A stretch of DNA of 10,011 nucleotides from Coprinopsis marcescibilis (taxonomy: Eukaryota > Basidiomycota > Agaricomycetes > Agaricales > Psathyrellaceae). Both the position numbers and the translations under genes were made by a program. The stretch is taken from contig ML210618.1 in the NCBI GenBank assembly GCA_004369085.1, positions 1,316-11,326 of the forward strand, given 5' to 3'. Positions within the stretch are counted from its first letter, which is position 1; every line of letters starts with the position of its first letter. Shown here piece by piece: positions 1 through 6,449 of this stretch. The notes below the pieces were generated by a model. It made no database searches. It had not been told where the DNA came from and worked only from the letters and a program-made list of their open reading frames with translations.

Positions 1-2
1 GT

Positions 3-19
3 CTAATTCGGAGAATTAG
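3..19. repeat. Short perfect inverted repeat next to the polypurine tract
   Basis: CTAATTC at 3-9 and GAATTAG at 13-19 are perfect reverse complements around a 3-nt loop. It lies just before the polypurine tract of the LTR element. It may be a structure at the 3' end of the element's internal region or chance; nothing else in the window shows a role. Confidence 0.4.
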
Positions 20-26
20 TCCTAGT

Positions 27-36
27 AGGGGGGTAA
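27..36 (+). other. Polypurine tract of an LTR retrotransposon
   Basis: The stretch AGGGGGGTAA directly precedes TGTTA, the predicted left end of the LTR. A purine run in this position is the usual primer site for plus-strand DNA synthesis in LTR retroelements. Its position left of the LTR means the LTR here is the 3' copy, and the internal gag/pol region lies left of the window. Confidence 0.6.
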
Positions 37-183
37 TGTTATGAACATTTATGCTTATTACCATATGATTATGACATATACCTCATGTATACCTCACATT
101 TTTCATTTCAATCTTAGTCTTACTCATCTCTACTGCGCATGACTTCATAGTTAGTAAGACTCATTAAAACCTACATACATGCA

Positions 184-199
184 TGAGGCTTACGCCTCA
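184..199 (+). repeat. Hairpin inside the LTR upstream of the TATA box
   Basis: TGAGGC (184-189) and GCCTCA (194-199) pair perfectly around the loop TTAC, 21 bp before the TATA box. In the U3 part of an LTR such a palindrome could be a protein-binding site for the promoter. This is inference from position only. Confidence 0.4.
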
Positions 200-220
200 C
201 CATAACCACATGTCTTTTAG

Positions 221-227
221 TATATAA
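221..227 (+). promoter_or_regulatory. TATA box of the LTR promoter
   Basis: TATATAA lies near the middle of the LTR, where the U3/R promoter is expected. Transcription would start some 25-35 bp downstream and read rightward, out of this 3' LTR and antisense to the NACHT gene remnant at 470-1208. Confidence 0.5.
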
Positions 228-469
228 ACCTATGTAGTTTAGTTGATAGTTCTTTACTTCGTTCCTAAGTGTTGTAACTCATACATACTCTCAATCCAAT
301 ACTCTTCTAGTGCAAATCCAATCCAACTATCCATTCAAGAAGTCTAGTGTTAGTTTGTACTTACGAGTAGAACTCTCAACGTAGTCACGAATAGGATCAT
401 CGACCATAAAAGTCGCTAGAATAGTATTGAAGGACAATACGAAGTATCATTCCGTTTTAGTCCTTAACA

Positions 470-1208
470 GGCAAGACTTGTAGAACTATGTGACTAGCAA
501 GGAGTTGAGGAATGCAGAGAATGTAGCAGATTAACAGAAATGGCTTACCAGAACTTTGCATTGAAATGAGACAATGTCTATCATGGATCTTGTTGAAGCA
601 ACAACCTCTAGGATGGGCCAAGGATTCTCCACCACAATCTCATGAATGAGTGTGGTAAGTTTTTTGTTGCCCTTCTCCCTGACGAAGCACCAGTGTGTAT
701 CAAAGTGTTGAATTGAGTACCAAAGGAGCTCCTGGAACGAGCAACGCAGAAGGACTGGGATCTTTGGACGTTTCTCTGGGAGATCCCAAACCCAATCCCC
801 ATCCGAATGTCCAAGAATTGGCACATTCTCTTGTGTGAGTTCTCGTCGGATAGCAAGATGGCATAGCCGTGTCAGGCTGTCATGGTGGACCTTGGAGTCG
901 ATTCGGAAAGGCTGCGGGGCACACTGAACCAAATACTCCTGAATGGATAGATGAAGTAGATGTATCGGCTGTGTTGGGTCGTCCACAGAGTACTAGTTCT
1001 GAAGCAAAGGTTGGATGAGCATGCACATCCCATGGATGTCATCCTCTGTGATTCCGTCAGGGGAATACAAGGCAGCCAACCTGCACTGCGAAAGGGGCTC
1101 CCGCACTGTAACGAGTGCCCCCACAACGATGTTGTACTTCTCCACGAACCTATGATCCTTCCACTCCAGCTTCGACAGGATGTGCTCGTACAGCCTCTCC
1201 AACTTCAC
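470..1208 (-). pseudogene. NACHT/NLR protein fragment, interrupted by LTR
   Basis: Read on the minus strand, 1208 to 549 encodes the helical region that follows the NACHT ATPase core in fungal NLR-like proteins. Seen motifs are LYEHILSKLEW, then VVGALVTVREPLS, then HLLHLSIQEYLV and a RIDSKVHH/LCHLAIRREL block. This matches the order known for basidiomycete NACHT proteins (winged-helix region, then the 'lH.Sf.dfL' motif, then F.ID...HH..L). The P-loop, Walker B and sensor repeats are not in the window. One in-frame TAG at 993-995 splits the frame; both halves are otherwise in the same frame. The exon ends at 549 with donor GTAAGC, and a 55-bp intron (548-494) ends in a pyrimidine-rich tract plus TAG. 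The next exon has only about 24 bp before the LTR. Upstream of 1208 the frame ends at a TGA (1221-1223) just after a plausible splice acceptor, but no earlier exon was recognised. Family assignment is strong; the gene is almost certainly dead. Confidence 0.72.
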
Positions 1209-1616
1209 ACTCAGTGAAAATCAGAGTCACGGGATAGTCATGCAAAGTCAAGGAAAAGGCAGTTGATCGTCAAAAATGTGAGAAATTGACTAAAGTGTTG
1301 TTCTCAATGACTATGTGTTTGATGGTAGTCAGTAGAAAGTCAAGAGACCTGTGAACATTCCTCGGGTCTTGTAGGCACGACTATTCACTGACTTCCGTCG
1401 GAAGATACACATACCAAAAGGAACCCTAAGTCAGCTCTTTGTTGGCCAATATTCATGCATATTTCATGTGTATTGTAGTTATTCCACTTGCTATTGTTTT
1501 TGTCGCATCCCAACTGGGACTCCAAGTTCGAAAGCAAAGTCAATTAAGTCGTATTCCAAAGCATAGTATACGATAGCAAAACTACAGGTGGTAAAATGCT
1601 AATGGCGATGCACTTC
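1209..1616. other. Stretch without a recognisable gene
   Basis: All frames here carry frequent stops and I see no family motif. On the minus strand the part next to 1208 may be the intron upstream of the NACHT exon (acceptor CACTGAG near 1212-1218). Positions about 1440-1500 are AT-rich and may belong to the 3' flank of the gene ending at 1617. No repeat or RNA gene was found. Confidence 0.5.
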
Positions 1617-2542
1617 TCAAGTTGCTGCAGCTGCCGAATTTGGCAACTTCTTGGCCTTTGTGCTTCTCTGGAACAAGGACCCGATGAGTCAAAGGTGAGC
1701 AAGAAGGGACGAAGTTGAATGTCGAATGTACTTACCTCGGACTGCAGAAGCTGAATGTCTGCTGCAGTGGGTATATGTTTCGAGGCCAGCACAGCACTGA
1801 CCAGCTCTAGAGTAACGGGAGGAGTAAGTGAATCAGTTTGCGCCTGTTTGACTTGGCAGCTAGAGCACATACCAGGATTTTTGGGACACTTCGATGAGTA
1901 CACAATGGCTGGGTTCTTCGATATCCAAGCCTTTAGCAACTCGATGGTAAGACCCTGTATCAGCCAAAATTGTGTCAGAAGCGACGCATGTACCCAACAC
2001 TGGAAAGCCACACACCTGTACCAACTCCAAACCAGTACCATCTGTGCCTCCTCCAGGCTTGCGCACCGCTTCCTTGGGTCTACCGCCAACATCAAGGTCC
2101 TTCACCAAATCCCACAGCTGCTCAATCAACAGATCGAGATACATATCACTGAGGTACGACTTCACGTCCATCAGTTTTCGCTCAGTGCAAACAAAGCGCA
2201 CTACCCAACATGTCTTCAGAGCAGCAGCGATAAGTTGATAGGCGGTGGCACAATCACCAACTGCTTCCACGACGTCAGCGTCTTCATGATAGTGAGCTCA
2301 CCTGCTGTGAACTGTAATGTCCCCACCCTGCATCCTTATCATCCTCGGACAGTGAGGGTGAGTTAGGGTCGGCCATTTCGATCCTCAACACGAACTCGAG
2401 AACCTTGCTGTCTGGTACACCTGGCGGATTAGGGCCAGGGTGCTTGAAGATATGCTGCAACCAGTCTAGGAGAGCTGCGGTGTTGGCGAGCTGTGGAAAG
2501 TCTTGCTGCGAAGTCCATCCTGGAAGGCAGGACTCGTATAAC
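1617..2542 (-). pseudogene. Unrecognised multi-exon protein gene, 5' part frame-broken
   Basis: The 3' half forms a clean spliced frame on the minus strand. An exon open from about 2285 to 2016 (residues include DCATAYQLIAAALKTC, DMYLDLLIEQLWDLVKDL) ends in CAG before donor GTGTGT. After a 61-bp intron (2015-1955) the exon 1954-1736 follows in phase 0, with a CPKNPGMCSSC cysteine group. A second intron (1735-1668, GTAAGT...TTCCAG), again phase 0, leads to a last exon 1667-1617 ending AKKLPNSAAAAT and stop TGA. Upstream, 2542-2302 is also open and contains MADPNSPSLSEDDKDAGWG (ATG at 2376), preceded by a possible acceptor at 2545-2543. That exon cannot be joined to the next by a standard intron in frame: two small frameshifts between about 2305 and 2268 are needed. 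I do not recognise the family; it resembles hypothetical proteins of Agaricomycetes. Function unknown. It could be live with an unseen splice pattern. Confidence 0.5.
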
Positions 2543-2679
2543 CTGACTCGAGATTACAGGTGGTTTGAGGTATGTCGCGGAAAGGGCAATGCGCCGTTGG
2601 TTGTTCTGATGCCTTTGTCAAACAGATCCAAACATCGACCACAAACAAGCGCACAGAGTTTTTGACCCACCAATTTGCA

Positions 2680-2991
2680 GAAGCAATTGCATTCTATTCA
2701 CTGAGCTATCTTGGTCAAGAGAGAACAGTCATTGTATACACCCCGCTAGAGGGTGTCAATTTGCCCTTAAAGACAGTCATCCAAGGGAAGTGGCCTTCAG
2801 ACACAACGAAGATATTTGCCATTGTGACAGCAAGTGTAAGTAATCTCGTTGGGATCTGGGAGGCAAAGGATTCAGGCAACATTTACATGCTTCGTAAACA
2901 TCCAGGCCTTGAGATGCTCAATACGTCTCAGTGCAGTCTTCCGCATGGGATGGAGAAGGAGGCAGACGATGGGGAGACGGACGACTCATAG
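2680..2991 (+). CDS. Unrecognised conserved-looking protein, probable 3' exon
   Basis: The plus frame is open from 2572 to a TAG ending at 2991, and the opposite strand is full of stops across this part. The convincing coding portion starts after TTTTTGACCCACCAATTTGCAG (acceptor ending 2679) and reads about 103 residues, including AIAFYSLSYLGQERTVIVY, LKTVIQGKWPSDTTKI, AIVTASVSNLVGIWEA and LRKHPGLEMLN, with an acidic tail EKEADDGETDDS. It looks like a mixed alpha/beta fold with no membrane segment or signal peptide. I do not recognise the family. Upstream exons would overlap the divergent minus-strand gene at 1617-2542, so this may be an isolated 3' fragment. A start at the ATG of 2572 is possible, but the residues before the acceptor look less coding. 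Confidence 0.45.
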   Translation, partial: EAIAFYSLSYLGQERTVIVYTPLEGVNLPLKTVIQGKWPSDTTKIFAIVTASVSNLVGIWEAKDSGNIYMLRKHPGLEMLNTSQCSLPHGMEKEADDGETDDS

Positions 2992-3231
2992 CACTTCACT
3001 AAATTAAGGGTATCGAGTACATCCAGAGATAGATATAGACCAAATCACCCAGCAATCACCCAAACCGACTTTTCAACTACTTTCTGATGACTTTGAAACG
3101 TGTTTATCACACAGTTGCGCTGCGTTACGAAAGTGGGCAGGCGAGTGGTACTATTGACTGACTCTTGGCTGACGTTCGTCGTGATATTTGCATTTCGCAC
3201 AACTACAGCTGACTTTCGTTTTTACTGAGTG
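2992..3231. other. Spacer between the plus-strand exon and the minisatellite
   Basis: No open frame, repeat or RNA structure is recognisable in these 240 bases. It presumably includes the 3' untranslated region of the frame ending at 2991. Confidence 0.4.
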
Positions 3232-3254
3232 TGACAGCCATACAATGGCTGTCA
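3232..3254. repeat. 10-bp-arm hairpin at the left edge of the minisatellite
   Basis: TGACAGCCAT (3232-3241) and ATGGCTGTCA (3245-3254) are perfect reverse complements around the loop ACA. It marks exactly where repetitive sequence begins and could have seeded array growth by slippage. Confidence 0.6.
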
Positions 3255-3546
3255 TATGAAAGCCATATGATGGCCACACAGAACTTGTATGGCTATCATA
3301 CAGCTGCTGTGGAAGGGCTGTACAATGGCCATATGGTGGCTGCACAGAGATTGCATGGCAGCCGCACAGAGATTGCACGGCAGCCGCACGGAGACTGCAC
3401 AGCAGCTGCACAGACATGGCACGGAGCTTGCACAGCTCTAGCATGGCAGCCACATGGAGTTGCACGGCTCTAGCACAGCAACCGCACGGACTTGCACGGC
3501 CCTGGCATGGCCCTGACACGGGTCCAGCATGGCAGCCGCACGGACT
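3232..3546. repeat. Degenerate GC-rich minisatellite
   Basis: A short unit is repeated imperfectly in direct order. The clearest part is 3350-3415, three 22-bp units of the form TTGCAYGGCAGCCGCACRGA, followed by longer units of about 33-54 bp (from about 3427) that share TTGCACGG and GGCAGCC. The left end (3232-3345) is the same kind of unit with AT-rich variants (ATGGCTGTCATATG, GCCATATGATGGCC). CpG is frequent in the right part and absent from the left third. Frames through it are repetitive (CGC, LRAAAVQ patterns) and are not genes. It abuts and apparently truncates the DUF6729-like gene on the minus strand. Confidence 0.75.
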
Positions 3547-3549
3547 TGT

Positions 3550-4925
3550 GGGCCAGTGCTAAGTGTAGTGAAGTTGACACAGCGGCGCGGGCATTGTATG
3601 TGTGTGTGTGTTGCTGAAGAGGCCCATGGCAGGTGTTACATGCAACTTTGTGATTCTTGCAGAGAGGAAGTGGATCCCAGAGGAAGAACTCAGGTTCATA
3701 CGTCGATTGTGGCGAGAGTTGACCTTGGCGAAGAATATGAAAGACAGATTTTTTGGGAAACCAAAAGGTTTTTGAATTGGCATAGAGTGGTGGTAGGCCA
3801 TTTGAATCGCGTTTGGCGCTATCGTCGACGTGTTTTTGGAATGGCTTGAGGATCCACAACAGTAATGGGTGTCGGACCCTTGGTTGATTTTGAGATCCCC
3901 ACACTGAATTCCCTTCATCTCCATTCTGATATTCCATCTGCTCTACATCCTCCTCGTCCCTCACATTGCACTTGTCAAGCTTGTCATAATCATCCCCAAG
4001 CCCAACCCCAGATACTCCAACATCTGAATCCTCCGAATTATTGATCGCAGGGACCACACGCTGAGGGTCTTCAGCATCCGGCTCAGGTGTATGATGCATG
4101 CATTGCATATTGCATGGGGACCATGCAGCCTTGGTGTGTTGTGGCTGCAAATGTGAAGTCAAAGAGGGTTGAGGGATACTGGGAGGCATTGAGGAAGGTT
4201 GTTGGGGGTGATTGGGAGGTGCTGTGAGGTTTGGCCGAGAGCTCACAGCCAGCATAACCTTTTTATAACAGAGACTTGAGCTTTCAAACATTAAGGGAAA
4301 CTTTTTGTGATGTACTTACGAATCATGTAAGGGAGACATTGACCCCATTGACCCCCAGATCTGGTTGGTCTGGTGCACAGTATGGATATCAAGACTTTGA
4401 GGGTTGACCTGGCCTCCGTTTTGCAGGTGGCAGAATTCCTGCTGCTTCATGCTCAGCTGCTTTGCATTGGTGTTTGCCAGTGCCTGGAGGTCATCCTGGC
4501 CATTGTTTTGGTACCTCTGTGGTACTCTCTGGTATACTGGTCTTGTCAGCTTTGGGAGGCCATCCTCGGCATTTGGGGAGAGTGGTCGGGATGGTGCTGG
4601 GAGCTCCAGCAAAAACCACCAGCTGCCAGTGATAAGATATCTGTGACGCCTGCGGTGGCTGGGGCCCACAGGCGCTGGAAACTAGATGTGGATGTCAGTT
4701 ATGGTAAAAGGTCTTCACAGCAAATAAGGGATCGCACCTGAGCTATAATCTTTTTGATGTTCTGAAGCTTCTGAAAGTCTGGGCGGATTTGGTGTCCTGT
4801 GAGAATGAGTTGTCTCAGATGACAACATCATGGCACCAAGAATTCTAATTGAACTTACCTTGAATCCAAGTTGTCCAAACAAGTTTCCGAGATGTTTCAA
4901 TAGGATTCCATGAGATTTAGGTCAT
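3550..4925 (-). pseudogene. DUF6729-like AT-hook protein, broken and truncated
   Basis: Minus-strand exons deduced from splice sites: 4925-4859 (ATG, then TAA as third codon), 4796-4738, about 4681-4320, and 4258 onward. Introns are 62, 56 and 61 bp with donors GTAAGT, GTGCGA and GTAAGT. The last exon has a Pro/Gln-rich then acidic low-complexity part, followed by HPLLLWILKPFQKHVDD, PPLYANSKTFWFPKKSVFHI, LRQGQLSPQSTYEPEFFLWD and a CNTCHGPL zinc-knuckle-like pair. This order resembles DUF6729 proteins of Agaricomycetes, which I recall as transposon-associated. After a TG run at 3599-3611 the frame shifts, and PRRCVNF continues the domain for a few residues before the sequence enters the minisatellite. 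The zinc site and all C-terminal parts are missing. Exon 3 holds three AT-hook-like motifs in a frame with three TGA codons and joins exon 4 in phase 0. DUF number is from memory; the gene is surely inactive. Confidence 0.6.
3599..3611. repeat. TG dinucleotide run
   Basis: TGTGTGTGTGTGT lies inside the DUF6729-like frame. The residues before it (minus strand) read CNTCHGPLQQHTHT in one frame, and those after it continue the domain (PRRCVNF) in another. Slippage at this run probably caused the frameshift. Confidence 0.6.
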
Positions 4926-4935
4926 GGTCTGTGTT

Positions 4936-4980
4936 GGCGAACAAGAGATAGGAGAGAGCCAGGGGGAGGGGAGAGAGTAA
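4936..4980 (-). promoter_or_regulatory. CT-rich promoter tract for the minus-strand gene
   Basis: On the minus strand this is a run of C and T (CTCTCTCCCCTCCCCCTGG) ending about 15 bp before the ATG at 4925, with an AT-rich stretch (AAAAAAATAAATT) just upstream. CT boxes close to the transcription start are common in fungal promoters. It supports 4925 as the original start of the DUF6729-like gene. Confidence 0.45.
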
Positions 4981-5440
4981 ACGCGAATTTATTTTTTTGG
5001 TAAATTATGTAATATTTTTACTGTCAATATCATTATCAATAACTGCTACCAGCACTGGTAGCAAGCCGATTATTTAACGATATTGTGGCCCAAACAAATC
5101 GGACCTGCCACCCTGTGCAATACTCTGGAAAACCAAATTCTGTCATTAGAAAGGGCAAAATATTCTGACCACCATGACTATAAATTATAAAGCTGCCAGA
5201 CCAGAGAAATCCACTGATTCCACTTTCCACAGCCTGGTGTTGGATACACTCACACAGCCTGTCCCTCCACCCCATTCCTGTCGATCTCACTCTGGTTCAT
5301 TGCTCCACAGGCTCTTTCGACTGTGAATTTCTGGAAAAATCCACCAGGAAGTGCATCAACAGTCCTTGACATGGGGGCCCAGGCCATTGCTAATTGTAGA
5401 CAAAAGAGGTTGAAGCTGTGGTGGAGGCAGCATCTTTTAG
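4981..5440. other. AT-rich spacer between divergent genes
   Basis: This is the shared upstream region of the minus gene (start 4925) and the plus TPR-CHAT gene. It is AT-rich up to 5040. A CT-rich part on the plus strand at about 5260-5320 could be promoter material for the rightward gene. An open frame on the minus strand (5036-5290, 84 codons) and a 38-codon plus frame (ATG at 5371, stop 5485-5487) show no family resemblance. The second may be part of the degraded first exon of the TPR-CHAT gene. Confidence 0.4.
5044..5063. repeat. Perfect inverted repeat, 9-bp arms
   Basis: TGCTACCAG and CTGGTAGCA pair perfectly around a CA loop in the AT-rich intergenic part. It could be a dyad-symmetric regulator site or a hairpin. 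There is no T-run typical of a bacterial terminator, and the context is eukaryotic. Confidence 0.5.
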
Positions 5441-6449
5441 ACAGATTGGAGACACCAGTCAGTAGGGCTGTACCTGGACTTGATTAGTAAGAAGGGGTGT
5501 GCTGATGGTGTGTAAGTATATCAAGAAGCTTTTGTTCATTTCACACCCTCATCTGTCACTTCCCAACAGTGCCTTTATTCATGCTCTCAATTCAATTCCA
5601 GACTTCAACCAGAACCCCTCTGGAAAATACAGGATGAGCGTAAACTGATGAGCTTCTCTTTCTTCTCCCAACATCTGTATGCTGATGGTGAACCCTTGAA
5701 AGTAGCCCACTTTCAAGTACTCAAGGCAAACAAAGGTGTGGTATACATCCCCATTCAAGTGGCACATTTGAACTCCCCTACTCTAGCAAATTCTATTTAA
5801 CAGGTACACAAGATTTTGCTGTTGACTACTCTACGGCCACTCACTTTATCGACACAGTCGATGTGGCTGTTGAGTATGTAGATACTCCTAGCCATGATTC
5901 ATCTCTGGACATCATCGGATTTGCCATCTATGGCCTTGACGCAGAGTGTGTTAGACGAATCCCTGTGTCTAGAATTACTCAGACACAGTGGAAAATCTCA
6001 GAACCAATTGAGCTGTGTGTGATGCCGCACCATTGATCCACAAAAGAACTTACCTTAGTTTTTTGAAGCCTGGCAGACACAGAGGCCATCAACATCAGCG
6101 CGAGGCTCAGGCAAGGGGACAACATAGGCTCTGTGCATTTGGACTTAACTGGTGTATGAGCAGCACTACCTCCAGCCCAGTTGAGATACAGTGAGCATTT
6201 TAACTTCTAGCAGTAAATTTCCCACTTATTCAAGAATACAATATAGGCCATGTCCAGGAAATGGAGACTGGAGAGGGCCAACCATGGTTAACGCTGTCAT
6301 GGGATATATGTGACATAGCCGGGGAGTCTCACACCAAAGCAGAGAAGCGCAAATAATCTTAGATGAATGGATTAACTGGAAGGCTGACAGTTTCCATACA
6401 CAGAGACCGGCCCATTGCTGAGCAAATCTGTCTCCTCAGCATGGATTAA
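5441..6449 (+). pseudogene. Degraded N-terminal exons of the TPR-CHAT gene
   Basis: Three frames carry successive coding-like pieces. The first (to 5645) reads YLDLISKKGCADG, then after intron 5512-5569 IPDFNQNPSGKYRMSVN. A second frame carries ADGEPLKVAHFQVLKANKG up to about 5755. A third carries GTFELPYSSKFYLTG, DTVDVAVEYVD, IIGFAIYGLDAECVRRIPV up to 6016. The pattern of alternating hydrophobic strands suggests a C2-like beta domain; this is inference. A weak donor (GTGTGA at 6017) joins to 6077 (TEAINISARLRQ, HLDLTG). Intron 6191-6234 then leads to EMETGEGQPWLTLSWDI and GRLTVSIHRDRPIAEQI in the TPR frame. Stops TGA 6157, TAA 6354, TAG 6360 and TAA 6447 interrupt this frame, and no usable ATG connects to the TPR array. 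I infer it belongs to the same gene from phase continuity. Confidence 0.5.

Larger units (their letters stand above)
37..469 (+). mobile_element. 3' long terminal repeat of an LTR retrotransposon
   Basis: The segment begins TGTTATGAAC and ends CCTTAACA, so its ends form the 5-bp inverted repeat TGTTA/TAACA that carries the usual TG...CA limits. It is 433 bp, a normal size for a fungal LTR. It is AT-rich, has no long reading frame, and contains a TATA box at 221-227. The purine tract on its left marks it as the 3' LTR of a plus-strand element. Ty3/gypsy is the likelier superfamily by its general form, but no coding sequence is visible to decide. The right border at 469/470 falls inside the region expected to encode a NACHT/NLR protein on the opposite strand. 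A second TTAACA at 531-536 was considered as the border, but it lies inside a well-formed intron of that gene. The 5-bp target duplication cannot be checked because the left copy is outside the window. Confidence 0.72.

Noticed and set aside
531..536. Second TTAACA as an alternative right end of the LTR
   Set aside because: The bases 494-548 form a normal 55-bp intron of the NACHT gene in the other direction, so the border at 469 fits better.
1755..2366. 203-codon plus-strand open frame
   Set aside because: It lies opposite the minus-strand exons with phase-matched introns and is rich in Cys, His, Ser and Gln as expected of an antisense shadow.
3151..3519. 122-codon minus frame across the minisatellite, and the 80-codon plus frame
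   Set aside because: Both simply read the tandem repeat; no non-repetitive protein features.
3232..3546. CRISPR-like array
   Set aside because: Units are degenerate, of changing length and adjacent without unique spacers; the organism is a fungus.
3559..3924. Other-frame minus ORF over the DUF6729 region
   Set aside because: The neighbouring frame carries clear family motifs; this one does not, apart from a few residues after the TG run.
4373..4741. 122-codon plus ORF with a hydrophobic stretch (possible membrane protein)
   Set aside because: It is antisense to the AT-hook exon; hydrophobicity comes from Gln/Glu/Lys codons read in reverse. No supporting motif.
5036..5290. 84-codon minus ORF in the divergent spacer
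   Set aside because: No recognisable motif, no splice or promoter support, and an AT-rich end; could not be supported as a gene.
5371..5487. 38-codon plus ORF with ATG, as a separate small protein
   Set aside because: No family signal; more likely a degraded first exon, and its frame stops before the donor at 5512.
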